A DNA stretch of 19,706 nt. It comes from Flavobacteriia bacterium. Lineage in GTDB: Bacteria > Bacteroidota > Bacteroidia > Flavobacteriales_D > Crocinitomicaceae. Positions 7,559 to 15,133 of the stretch are shown piece by piece; position 1 is the first letter of the stretch; each line of letters opens with the position of its first letter. Below the pieces are notes generated by a model, which saw nothing but the letters and a program-made list of their open reading frames with translations, searched no databases and was not told where the DNA came from. The DNA is taken from the NCBI GenBank assembly GCA_009925805.1, contig RFQF01000015.1:1-19706 (forward strand). The letters are read 5' to 3'. The translations under genes were made by a program, and so were the position numbers.

Positions 7559-7950
7559 CGTTTGATTTCTTTTTCATCGATGATTTTACCTTGTTTATCG
7601 TAGGTCGTCCATAGGCCAACTTGTTCATCGTCCTGATATTCCCCGCGATAATGCAAGGCACCGTTGGGGTATTTAACAAGGCTAAAACCATTCTTTTTTC
7701 CATGTTGATACTCGGTCATAGAAAGCATTTTGCCTTGTTCCGAGAAAAATTCCCATGTTCCATCGCGTTGACCTAAAGAGTCCACCCCACCCTTAAATTT
7801 CAACTGTTTTTTTCCAGGATACCATTCAGAGTACTGTCCATCGGCGATTTCCACCAAGGTTTCATGCTTGGGCGGTATAGGTTGAGGTTCGTCCTTGCAG
7901 GCAGCAAGGAAAACCCATGCCATGATCCATATTAAGGGTTTTCGCTTCAT
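7555..7950 (-). CDS. Lipoprotein with MORN-variant (YwqK-type) repeats
   Basis: A 131-residue protein. A signal peptide ends in LAAC, so Cys18 is the likely lipidation site. Residues following it are Lys-Asp-Glu, which fits the lipoprotein export signal described for Bacteroidota surface lipoproteins. The mature part contains three or four short beta repeats of the MORN-2/YwqK type: GQYSEWYPGKKQLKFKGG, QRDGTWEFFSEQGKM, KKNGFSLVKYPNGALHYRG and QVGLWTTYDKQGKI. Such repeats are found in many unnamed Bacteroidota envelope proteins, and the YwqK name carries an antitoxin label that has no support here. ATGA overlaps join it to both the polyprenyl synthase gene upstream and dnaG downstream. Function unknown. 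Confidence 0.82.
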   Translation of the reverse strand: MKRKPLIWIMAWVFLAACKDEPQPIPPKHETLVEIADGQYSEWYPGKKQLKFKGGVDSLGQRDGTWEFFSEQGKMLSMTEYQHGKKNGFSLVKYPNGALHYRGEYQDDEQVGLWTTYDKQGKIIDEKEIKR

Positions 7951-8915
7951 TTTGTTCGTTGCATGGTATAGTCCACTAAACCGATAAGGGCGGTTTTCGC
8001 TTCATTATTTTCAAGGGGTTCTAACATTTTTTTGGCTTCTTCACCAAGGGAAACCATCCTTTGTTGGGCGTAGGTTAAACCATCGTTTTGAATAACTAAT
8101 TCCATTGCTCGACGAATGTATTTTTCCTCGTTGTAGCGGTTTTTGATAATGTATCGAAGTTCCCTTTGCTCCGTGGTACTCGCATGATCCAATGTATAAA
8201 TCATCGGCAAAGTTAACTTTTGCTCTCGAATATCGTTACCCGTTGGCTTACCAATTTCCGAAGACGATCCGTAATCGAAGATATCGTCCTTAATCTGAAA
8301 CGCCAAACCCACGAGTTCTCCGAATTTGCGCAACCTCTCACGGTGTTCCACTTCCCCGGAAGCCAAACATCCGGCTTCACAGCAGGTAGAAATTAAAGAG
8401 GCCGTTTTTTTACGTATTACCTCAAAATAGACTTCCTCCGTGATGTCCAATTTTCGAGCTTTTTCGATTTGAAGGAGTTCTCCTTCCGACATTTCCCGTA
8501 CTGATCGAGCAATAATTTCTAAAAGGTCGGTATTGTTTTTTTCTAACGAAAGCAACAGAATTCTCGAAAGCATGTAGTCTCCAACCAAGACGGCAATTTT
8601 ATTTTTCCACAATGCATTCACCGAAAAATACCCGCGTCGCTCGTTCGCATCATCCACGACGTCATCGTGCACCAGGGTAGCGGTGTGAAGCAATTCCACC
8701 AAGGCAGCAGCATCTAATGCTTTTTGATTTACCGGTTGAAACAATCGGCAGGATAGAAACACAAAAATGGGACGAACTTGCTTTCCTTTTCGCTTCACTA
8801 AGTAATGGGTTACTTTATCCAGCAGCGGTATTTCGGACTTCATCGTTTGCCCCAAATACGTCTCAAATTCCTTCAAATCTTCACGTACGGGTTGCATTAT
8901 TTCTTCCGAGGTCAT
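7947..8915 (-). CDS. Long-chain polyprenyl diphosphate synthase (menaquinone side-chain type)
   Basis: Condenses isopentenyl diphosphate units onto an allylic primer; products of this class usually supply the quinone tail. 322 residues, normal length. The first Asp-rich motif is DDVVDD at 84-89, preceded by LLHTATLVH. The second is KDDIFDY (DDIFDY 210-215). GKQVRP (44-49) and NERRG (91-95) are the diphosphate-binding segments. The residues four and five places before the first motif are Thr and Ala rather than aromatic, which in this family favours a long product; the exact chain length cannot be read. The ATG at 8915 follows the DUF58 stop by 13 bp. A second in-frame ATG six codons on is possible. 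Confidence 0.93.
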   Translation of the reverse strand: MTSEEIMQPVREDLKEFETYLGQTMKSEIPLLDKVTHYLVKRKGKQVRPIFVFLSCRLFQPVNQKALDAAALVELLHTATLVHDDVVDDANERRGYFSVNALWKNKIAVLVGDYMLSRILLLSLEKNNTDLLEIIARSVREMSEGELLQIEKARKLDITEEVYFEVIRKKTASLISTCCEAGCLASGEVEHRERLRKFGELVGLAFQIKDDIFDYGSSSEIGKPTGNDIREQKLTLPMIYTLDHASTTEQRELRYIIKNRYNEEKYIRRAMELVIQNDGLTYAQQRMVSLGEEAKKMLEPLENNEAKTALIGLVDYTMQRTK

Positions 8916-8928
8916 GGATGTCGAGGGA

Positions 8929-9837
8929 TTAAAGTAACGATTGTCGTTTTAATAAATAGCGTGTAAGCACCTCGTTATATCCTTCTTCGATGGCTAAAGG
9001 AATAAAGTCAATTGCAAGATCCCCGCATTTAAGCATGAGGTCGTTGATGCCTTTCTCGTAGAATTCTTGGTAGCGCTTTTTAAATTCCGTGGGCAAAATG
9101 CGCATTTCTTCGCCTGTTTCCATGTCGATTAACACATAGGGGCGTTGTTCCAATTCAAAATCCGCTTCCAATTGCTTACTGTACAAATGGAAAAGCACCA
9201 CTTCATGATGCTGATGCTTCAGGTGATTTAGTGCACTTATTAAGGTCTCCTGCGATTCATTCGCCGACCAAAAATCGGTAAACACCATGACCAAGCCACG
9301 TTTCGGGATGATTTCAGCAACCTCGTTCAGCACGTGCGCCAAATGGGTATCGGTTCCTTTGGAGGGCACATACTTCTTGAAATATTTTTCCAACTCAGCG
9401 AATACAAATCGCTGATGCGCTGGAGAAGCGTGAGAGGCCGTGTGTAGCAAGATGTCTTGGTGAAAAAGGGTAATCCCATAGGCATCGCGTTGCCGTTTTA
9501 AGAGTTCCATCAAACTTGCGGCGGAATAGATCGCATGGAGCAATTTATTTTCCTGTTGCTCTGCCGGAAAAAACATGGAAGGCGAGCAATCAATGACCAT
9601 TTGGCATCGCAGGTTCGTTTCTTCTTCGTACTTTTTGGTGTAGAGCCGGTCGCTTCGTCCATAAAGTTTCCAATCGATATGACGGGTGGATTCACCTGGA
9701 TTATATATGCGGTGTTCCGCGAATTCTACCGAAAAACCGTGAAACGGACTTTTGTGCATACCCGTGATGAACCCTTCAACCACTTGGCGTGCCAGCAATT
9801 CCAAGTTTCCAAACTCCACCAACTTCGTGCGATCCAT
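8929..9837 (-). CDS. DUF58-domain protein with vWA-like fold
   Basis: 302 residues from ATG 9837 (a TTG at 9840 sits directly before it and is less likely). DUF58 hallmarks are visible: HRIYNPGESTRHIDWKLYGR at ~42-61 and KYEEE at ~69-73. A MIDAS-like DCSPSM follows at 83-88 (Asp-x-Ser-x-Ser), then GLVMVFTDFWS in the middle, as in von Willebrand A folds. No membrane segment is present. DUF58 proteins are usually encoded next to a MoxR-type AAA ATPase and act with it in complex assembly or stress tolerance (for instance the Bacteroidota BatA-E cluster). No MoxR gene is found on either side here. First gene of the run leading to dnaG and mscS. Role not known. Confidence 0.88.
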   Translation of the reverse strand: MDRTKLVEFGNLELLARQVVEGFITGMHKSPFHGFSVEFAEHRIYNPGESTRHIDWKLYGRSDRLYTKKYEEETNLRCQMVIDCSPSMFFPAEQQENKLLHAIYSAASLMELLKRQRDAYGITLFHQDILLHTASHASPAHQRFVFAELEKYFKKYVPSKGTDTHLAHVLNEVAEIIPKRGLVMVFTDFWSANESQETLISALNHLKHQHHEVVLFHLYSKQLEADFELEQRPYVLIDMETGEEMRILPTEFKKRYQEFYEKGINDLMLKCGDLAIDFIPLAIEEGYNEVLTRYLLKRQSLL

Positions 9838-9869
9838 CAACGATTTTTCACGAAGTTAAGCAAAATTGC

Positions 9870-9877
9870 TATCTTTA
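9870..9877 (+). promoter_or_regulatory. Probable -7 promoter element for the T9SS cargo gene
   Basis: TATCTTTA matches TAnnTTTG at seven of eight positions within the 100-bp divergent gap between the DUF58 gene and the cargo gene. It would give a leader of roughly 50 nt before ATG 9938. The -33 element is not clear. A short near-palindrome, AGCAA-AA-TTGCT (9859-9870), abuts it, which may be chance. Confidence 0.35.
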
Positions 9878-9937
9878 GCCTGCTGAGCAACTATGTTACA
9901 GTTTGCAGCGTCTAAAAATTTGTTAAAATCTACGACT

Positions 9938-12244
9938 ATGAAAAAATGGTTTACCCTAAGTGTTTTTGCCGCATTATTCCTTCAGGCACAGGCACAACAA
10001 GGCTATGTACTTACCGGCCTTAATCTTATGCAAAACACAGCCACCACGCGCTGCGACACAACGATTAACCTATCGTTTTGGGCGCAAACGGCCGCGAACA
10101 ATGCGCAGTCCAATTACACCACTTATACCATCGTGGTGGCGGCCTTTAATTTTGCCAACCAAACGACGGCTGTCGATACCGTTGTAATGACTTTAGGATC
10201 TTGCCAACTTCCCGTTTATTCCATGTTTCAAGTAGATTGTAACAACGACGGGATCATCGATTCCTCCTTGACCAATGTTCCTGTTCCCTTAATTATTACG
10301 GGTTCTGGACAAACCTACACGGGCACCACGCAAAACAATTTTTACAATTTCACGGGAATTGAACCCGGATTGTACACGTTAAGCATCGATCCTTCCTGGT
10401 TAGCGGCGCATAATTATACGGTAGGTAATTTTCAGGGCGCTGCATCCCTATCCGCTGGATCAGGAGCCCAAACAGTAATCTTCACGCTGCATTGCGGCAA
10501 TGGGGGTGGAAACCCGGGACCGATGTGTGTTCAGGGACAGCTGTACTGCGACCAAAACAACGACGGACAATTTAACGGAAATGATACGCCATTGGCTAAT
10601 GCCCCCGTGGTTGTTAATTATGGTAACGGAAGCATGGTGGTGTATACCAATCAACAAGGGAATTATACGGCCAGCTATAACGGTTCGGTCAATGGGATGG
10701 CCATCGTTTCCCTCAATGCTAATTGGATGAACCAACATGGTTATACGGCGAACATGGTGATGGATACGGTCATGAACATGCCTTGCAATGCAGGAGCGGC
10801 GCCGCCCATCGTTTCTTTTCCTGTGCATTGCGGTGGCAACAACGGCAACCCAAATTGCTATTCCGGGTTTGTCTTCTGCGATTCGAACAATAACGGTATC
10901 ATGGATGCAGGGGAACTTCCCTTGGTAAATGCCCCCGTTACCTTGTCGGCTAATCCACAAAACAACATCAATTCGGTCATTGTTTATACCGACACAACGG
11001 GACATTTTACGTATTGCGGAGCGTTATCCAATACGAATTTTGTCTTAGCCAACATCAATGCGAACTACTTAACCAGCCATGGTTATACAGCGAATTTCGC
11101 ATTGGTTACTATCTCCGGAAACCAAACTGCGATGCTTCCGGTGAATTGCGGCGGCGGCGGTGGTGGAAATGCATGTGCAGATTTATGGACCACGGTTACC
11201 CCTTGGATTGGTTACTTTCAAAATTCTACGGCATATATCCGGCTAAACTGGGGCAATTACGGCCCTATGCCGTCTGGACCATTTACCATGACGCTTACTT
11301 TTCCCGCGGGTGTAACCGTGAATACCGGTTCTATTAACACGGCGGGCTATACGATTGCTGGAAACACCATAACGTGGAATTTATCCAACATGAATAGCGG
11401 ATATAATGCTAATGACATCATAACGTTTAATGTACCCGGAGGAATTGCGGCCGGAACCCAGCACTACTTTACCAGTACGATAACTCCCAATGGGAATTTC
11501 CAAGATTGCCACCAGCAAAACAACGCAGGCAGTTTGTTGCAAATTGTGGGGAATAGCTACGACCCCAATGATAAAAACGTGAACAAAAGCGACTACTACA
11601 TCAACTCGGTATATACCAGTGAACAAATCGAAGTGGGAATTGTCGATGTTCTTTCCTATACAATCCGTTTTCAAAATACAGGAAATGCACCTGCACAGAA
11701 TATTGTCGTGGTGGATACCTTGGACCCCTCTTTGGATTGGTCAACCTTCTCCCTGGTGAACAGCTCGCATCCTGTTCAAGTGGTTAACCTTGGAAATGGA
11801 ATTCTGCATTTTGAGTTTAACGGTATATGGTTGCCCGACTCTACCACGAATGAACCTTTGAGCCACGGGGATTTTACCTACAGAATTCAAGAAAATGCAA
11901 ACAATGGCTTGAACAGTGAAATCACCAATACTGCCCATATTTTCTTCGACTGGAATCCTGCGATTGTCACCAATACCACGTACAACATCAATACAATTCT
12001 TGAGGGTCTTGCAGAACTTGGTAGCCAAGTTAAGCTCTATCCGAACCCTGCAACTTCCTATTTTTCGTTGGACGCGCAAGCTCCTTTCGAATATCAATTG
12101 GTGGATTTAAGCGGAAGAACCGTACTCAAGGGATCCGGAAATCCGATGGAAAAAATTGCATTGAATACCCTCTTGAATGGAACCTATTTGCTTGAGGTGC
12201 GTGTGGGTAACCAACGGTACACAACCAAACTGTTAAAGCAATAA
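9938..12244 (+). CDS. Large secreted protein: three SdrD-B-like modules, DUF11/DUF7619-like region and T9SS type A sorting domain
   Basis: ATG 9938 is chosen because it starts directly with a signal peptide (MKKWFTLSVFAALFLQAQA); the longer frame from 9893 adds 15 unlikely residues. The product has 768 residues. An N-terminal beta-rich stretch is followed by three homologous modules (about 10205-10500, 10523-10838 and 10856-11163). Each has a D-x-N-N-(D/N)-G loop and a WLxxHxYT-like segment and ends in HCG or NCG plus glycines. Next come a ~130-residue region and a DUF11-like domain with SYDPNDKNV, YTIRFQNTGNAPA and AHIFFDWNPAIVTN, as in many Bacteroidota surface proteins. The end (VKLYPNPATSYFSL to TTKLLKQ) is a type A sorting domain. 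Secretion by T9SS and surface attachment or release are inferred; binding partner and function are unknown. Confidence 0.9.
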   Translation: MKKWFTLSVFAALFLQAQAQQGYVLTGLNLMQNTATTRCDTTINLSFWAQTAANNAQSNYTTYTIVVAAFNFANQTTAVDTVVMTLGSCQLPVYSMFQVDCNNDGIIDSSLTNVPVPLIITGSGQTYTGTTQNNFYNFTGIEPGLYTLSIDPSWLAAHNYTVGNFQGAASLSAGSGAQTVIFTLHCGNGGGNPGPMCVQGQLYCDQNNDGQFNGNDTPLANAPVVVNYGNGSMVVYTNQQGNYTASYNGSVNGMAIVSLNANWMNQHGYTANMVMDTVMNMPCNAGAAPPIVSFPVHCGGNNGNPNCYSGFVFCDSNNNGIMDAGELPLVNAPVTLSANPQNNINSVIVYTDTTGHFTYCGALSNTNFVLANINANYLTSHGYTANFALVTISGNQTAMLPVNCGGGGGGNACADLWTTVTPWIGYFQNSTAYIRLNWGNYGPMPSGPFTMTLTFPAGVTVNTGSINTAGYTIAGNTITWNLSNMNSGYNANDIITFNVPGGIAAGTQHYFTSTITPNGNFQDCHQQNNAGSLLQIVGNSYDPNDKNVNKSDYYINSVYTSEQIEVGIVDVLSYTIRFQNTGNAPAQNIVVVDTLDPSLDWSTFSLVNSSHPVQVVNLGNGILHFEFNGIWLPDSTTNEPLSHGDFTYRIQENANNGLNSEITNTAHIFFDWNPAIVTNTTYNINTILEGLAELGSQVKLYPNPATSYFSLDAQAPFEYQLVDLSGRTVLKGSGNPMEKIALNTLLNGTYLLEVRVGNQRYTTKLLKQ
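10205..10500 (+). repeat. Module 1 of 3 in the T9SS cargo protein
   Basis: Encodes a stretch from about VYSMFQVDCNNDGIIDSS to TLHCGNGGG. It carries a D-x-N-x-D-G-x-x-D loop, DPSWLAAHNYTVGNF, and a final HCG followed by glycines. It is the most divergent of the three, since it lacks the GDxxLxNAPV segment of modules 2 and 3. It resembles SdrD B-like / Cna-B-like beta-sandwich domains. Confidence 0.7.
10523..10838 (+). repeat. Module 2 of 3 in the T9SS cargo protein
   Basis: Starts at CVQGQLYCDQNNDGQFNGND and ends at VSFPVHCGG. It contains LANAPVVVNYG, VYTNQQGNYTASY and LNANWMNQHGYTANM. Aligns by eye with module 3 over nearly its full length: xGxxxCDxNNxG, LxNAPV, VYTxxxGxxT, NANxxxxHGYTAN, PVxCGG. 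Confidence 0.75.
10856..11163 (+). repeat. Module 3 of 3 in the T9SS cargo protein
   Basis: Starts at CYSGFVFCDSNNNGIMDAGE and ends at LPVNCGG. It contains PLVNAPVTLS, IVYTDTTGHFTYC and INANYLTSHGYTANF. It closes with a run of six glycine codons (about 11150-11167) that probably forms a flexible hinge before the next domain. Confidence 0.75.
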
Positions 12245-12270
12245 ACGGAGCTATTTCGAAACATGGATTG

Positions 12271-12293
12271 AAAAGGCCTTCGGGCCTTTTTTT
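12271..12293. terminator. Bidirectional intrinsic terminator with UUCG tetraloop
   Basis: A perfect 8-bp stem, AAAAGGCC (12271-12278) with GGCCTTTT (12283-12290), closes a TTCG loop, and the T-run extends to 12293. Read from the other strand, the same stem has a CGAA loop and a 3' TTTT. It lies 27 bp after the cargo gene stop and abuts the stop of the convergent SUI1 gene, so it can serve both transcripts. Confidence 0.9.
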
Positions 12294-12642
12294 AGTTTCC
12301 TCCTTTTTGCTTGGTTTGACTATAACCTGCAGCTAACAAACAATCAAAAACCTTTTGCTTAAAGCTCCCTTGAACAAGGATTTCTCCATCCTTGGCCGAT
12401 CCTCCTACCCCACATTTTGTCTTGAGCATTTTTCCTAATTCCTTCAAATCCTCCTCGTTACCCACAAACCCTTCCACGAGTGTTACTTCTTTTCCACCGC
12501 GTTGTTTTCGATCGATTGACACGTATAATTTCTGTTGGGAGGGCACGAGCGTCTCTGGTTGCTGTGCATTTGATTCTTCGTACTTGAAATTCGGGTTGGT
12601 GGAATACACCACATTCACCCGTTGGCTGTTTTTCTTGCTCAT
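12292..12642 (-). CDS. SUI1/eIF1-like translation factor (YciH family)
   Basis: A 116-residue cytoplasmic protein related to eukaryotic eIF1. The SUI1 core is clear: LYVSIDRKQRGGKEVTLVEG at ~39-58, DLKELGKMLKTKCGVGGSAK at ~65-84, and GEILVQGSFKQKVFDCLLAAGY at ~86-107. The N-terminal ~35 residues are variable. In bacteria this family has been linked to initiation fidelity, but it is not essential and its role in Bacteroidota is not settled. The ATG is 2 bp after the stop (TAG) of the outer-membrane protein gene, and its own stop runs into the bidirectional terminator. Confidence 0.93.
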   Translation of the reverse strand: MSKKNSQRVNVVYSTNPNFKYEESNAQQPETLVPSQQKLYVSIDRKQRGGKEVTLVEGFVGNEEDLKELGKMLKTKCGVGGSAKDGEILVQGSFKQKVFDCLLAAGYSQTKQKGGN

Positions 12643-12644
12643 GG

Positions 12645-15107
12645 CTACATATCTGAGGGACTGCCTTCTTGGCCCGTTTTAGGTTTCGTCATTTCCAGTT
12701 TACCAAATTTATAGGAAACATTAACATAAAACCGTCGTGTCAACCATTTAAACGAAATATCTTGTTCAATGGTAGGTTGTCGGAGGTAGGCATAAAACCC
12801 TTGACGGTTCAACACATCGGTTACTTTGCATCCTACAGTCCAATGTTCGCCCAGCCGTTTGTCTAAGGCCACATCGATGGCTCCACGACGTTGAGCAGTT
12901 CCTAGAATGGTAATTCTTGGGGAAATGTAATTTACGTTCAATTGTACGGTAGCGGTTCTTTTCCAAAAATCTGCTGAAGCATTTAATTTTGCATTTCCGT
13001 TGAATCCAAAGCGGTTCCAATTAGAGGTTGGCGTAACGTATTGAATGTAATTAACGTTGGTTGAAAAAGTGGACCTCAACCATGAGGTAGGTTTATAGCT
13101 CACTACAAACTCGGTACCTGTGCTGTGGGAAGTGTTCAGGTTAATAAAAGTCTGTACCGAGAAATTGTTTGCATTAACCACCCGAATCCGTGAAATCATA
13201 TCCGTAGTGTGTCGGTAAAACAAGCTCGCGGAAAAGCTGAGTTTTTTGACATCATAACTAAAGCTAAAATCATAGGAATCAATATACTCTGGTTGCAAGT
13301 AAGGATTACCTCGTTGAAGGTTTAGGGGGTCGGCATAGGAAGTAAACGGATTCAGGTCAGAGCTTGCCGCACGGGTAATACGCCGGCTATAACTCACGCC
13401 CAATTCTGCTCCCGGCTTTAGCACATAACGCACATGGGCTGAAGGAAAAAAGTTCACGTAGTGATTTACGATGCGCGTTGAGTCGGAAATTAAGTTAGGA
13501 ATTTGATAGGCCTGTTCTAGCCTGATCCCGGCTTGGTATTTTAGCTTGTTGAATTGATGCGCTACAATGCCATATACACTAAAAATCTGTTCGTCGTAAT
13601 TGTAAAGAAAATTCGATAGAGTATCTTCATGGTATAGCAGGTTAACGGAGTCCATAGTTTCTGAATAAGTGTCCACCACCTGATGCCGAACGATACCTTT
13701 AGCGCCAAACTCCGTCCGAAGCGAAATATCTGGCCAGAGGTACACGCCGTCCGTTTGCAGCGTTGTTACCCGTAAAAATTCGTTATTTCTTAGGCGTTGC
13801 AACAAGGGTGAGGCCGAGGAAAGCAGATTGGTATCCAAGGAGTAATAGGATTGGTTATAAAAACCTTTAATGGCATCTTGTCCCATGGAATGCGTGGCAT
13901 CAACGGTAAGAAAACCGCGGTTACTTTTGAAGTTTTGCCTAAAATTCAAGGAAAGTTCGAGGTTTTTTTGATTGCTCGGATCATAGGATTCACGACGCCA
14001 TATCTTGGTAGGCACCGAATTACCGTGTAAATCCTGCAATTGCCTATAATTCCATAAATCGCCGGTCCGGTCTCTACGACCCAAGGAGCCCGTCGAAGTA
14101 AAGGAAATACTGCGGTTGTGTTTCAATGTTACATCAAAGCCCAAACGAAACGTTTGACCGGCGTTGAGATCTGTTCCGGTACGGCGTTGATTGAGGACAT
14201 TGAGCGTGTCGTTCGGTTGCGTTTGTCGGCTGTTCATAAAGTTGTTGCGGTAGCCATCCAAGTAACGCGCGTTGTAGGAAACAAAGGAATTGAATGCTGC
14301 GTTGCGGTAACTCAAGGAAACGTTTTCATCGGCTACATTGCCTCCATTCAGGTAAGCGCTTCCAAGATTGGAAGAAACTAATCCATTAAAACCTTTGAGT
14401 TTATTCTTCTTGAGAACGATGTTAATGATTCCCGAACTCCCATCCGGGTCGTATTTCGCGGATGGATTGGTTACAATTTCGATGCGTTCAATCGACCCTG
14501 CGGGCAAGGCATCGAGCAGGGTTTTACCATTGGATCCGGTAAGCGAACTGGGTTTTCCATCGATGAGAATATTCACTGAACCTTCCCCACGGAGTAAAAT
14601 TCTTCCATCCTGATCTAGGTCAATGGAAGGTAAATTCTTTAACACATCGTTGGCTGTTCCTCCACGCAATGTTAAATCCTGTCCAACGTTGTACACCTTT
14701 TTATCGATGCCGCTTTTGAGGATGTCTTGTTTCCCTTGCACCACCACCTCATCTACAACGCGTTGGTTGTTGACCAAAAGCGACAGTTCCCCCAGATTAA
14801 CAATACGAAGTTCCTTGGTGGGTAAAATATCGTTCAATCGAAGGGAATCATAGCCTGAAAAACTGACCACCATGTAAAGGGGAACAAGCGGCAACCCTTC
14901 CATGTTGAATTTTCCTTCAACGTCGGTGTATTGACCGAAAGCTAAGGAATTATCTTGGGCTTTGAAAAGTTTAATTTTGGCGTATTCCAGGGGCTTTTTG
15001 GTGGTTTGATCCACGATTTTTCCGAGGACAATGCCGTCACCTTGAATTTTCTGAGCCGAAACATACAACGAGAGCAAAGCGAGCGACAGCCCTAAGAAAA
15101 TTCTCAT
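12645..15107 (-). CDS. TonB-dependent-receptor-like outer-membrane beta-barrel protein
   Basis: 820 residues. Signal peptide (MRIFLGLSLALLSLYVSAQ). Residues ~25-110 are a carboxypeptidase-regulatory-like domain: VLGKIVDQTTKKPLEYAKIK, then YTDVEGKFNMEGLPL. Residues ~118-235 are a plug: DEVVVQG, GGTANDVLKNLPSIDLDQDG, ILIDGKPSSL and IERIEIVTNPSAKYDPDGSS. The remainder is barrel strands with repeated aromatic alternation, matching the 'outer membrane beta-barrel family protein' class common in Bacteroidota. The last visible strand, FYVNVSYKFG, is followed by a ~19-residue hydrophilic tail instead of a terminal aromatic. No SusD partner lies next to it, so glycan uptake is not supported and the substrate is unknown. 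It follows the TerC gene by 26 bp with its own -7 box. Confidence 0.9.
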   Translation of the reverse strand: MRIFLGLSLALLSLYVSAQKIQGDGIVLGKIVDQTTKKPLEYAKIKLFKAQDNSLAFGQYTDVEGKFNMEGLPLVPLYMVVSFSGYDSLRLNDILPTKELRIVNLGELSLLVNNQRVVDEVVVQGKQDILKSGIDKKVYNVGQDLTLRGGTANDVLKNLPSIDLDQDGRILLRGEGSVNILIDGKPSSLTGSNGKTLLDALPAGSIERIEIVTNPSAKYDPDGSSGIINIVLKKNKLKGFNGLVSSNLGSAYLNGGNVADENVSLSYRNAAFNSFVSYNARYLDGYRNNFMNSRQTQPNDTLNVLNQRRTGTDLNAGQTFRLGFDVTLKHNRSISFTSTGSLGRRDRTGDLWNYRQLQDLHGNSVPTKIWRRESYDPSNQKNLELSLNFRQNFKSNRGFLTVDATHSMGQDAIKGFYNQSYYSLDTNLLSSASPLLQRLRNNEFLRVTTLQTDGVYLWPDISLRTEFGAKGIVRHQVVDTYSETMDSVNLLYHEDTLSNFLYNYDEQIFSVYGIVAHQFNKLKYQAGIRLEQAYQIPNLISDSTRIVNHYVNFFPSAHVRYVLKPGAELGVSYSRRITRAASSDLNPFTSYADPLNLQRGNPYLQPEYIDSYDFSFSYDVKKLSFSASLFYRHTTDMISRIRVVNANNFSVQTFINLNTSHSTGTEFVVSYKPTSWLRSTFSTNVNYIQYVTPTSNWNRFGFNGNAKLNASADFWKRTATVQLNVNYISPRITILGTAQRRGAIDVALDKRLGEHWTVGCKVTDVLNRQGFYAYLRQPTIEQDISFKWLTRRFYVNVSYKFGKLEMTKPKTGQEGSPSDM

Positions 15108-15111
15108 AGCG

Positions 15112-15119
15112 CAAAAGTA
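15112..15119 (-). promoter_or_regulatory. Bacteroidetes-type -7 promoter element before the outer-membrane protein gene
   Basis: TACTTTTG on the minus strand matches TAnnTTTG and ends only 4 nt before ATG 15107, within the 26-bp gap after the TerC gene. A transcript from here would be leaderless or nearly so. No -33 TTTG is apparent. Confidence 0.5.
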
Positions 15120-15133
15120 CGAAAAAAGAAATC

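Noticed and set aside
7555..7950. Toxin-antitoxin interpretation of the YwqK-like lipoprotein
   Set aside because: The family label exists, but there is no toxin partner; the neighbours are dnaG and a prenyl synthase and the protein is a lipoprotein.
9859..9870. Near-palindrome AGCAA-AA-TTGCT in the divergent gap, possible operator
   Set aside because: Arms are only 5 bp, AT-rich and unrepeated at other sites; chance is the simplest explanation.
9893..9937. Upstream in-frame ATG extending the cargo protein by 15 residues
   Set aside because: The signal peptide begins at ATG 9938; the added residues would place polar sequence before it.
10460..11005. A 181-codon open frame on the minus strand opposite the cargo modules, rich in Ile, His and Val
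   Set aside because: It lies wholly antisense to a strongly supported coding repeat region; its composition reflects the complement of Asn/Gly/Thr-rich codons and it has no recognisable motif.
12645..15107. Polysaccharide utilisation locus (SusC/SusD pair)
   Set aside because: No SusD-like gene, glycoside hydrolase or regulator lies nearby; the barrel belongs to a broader family.
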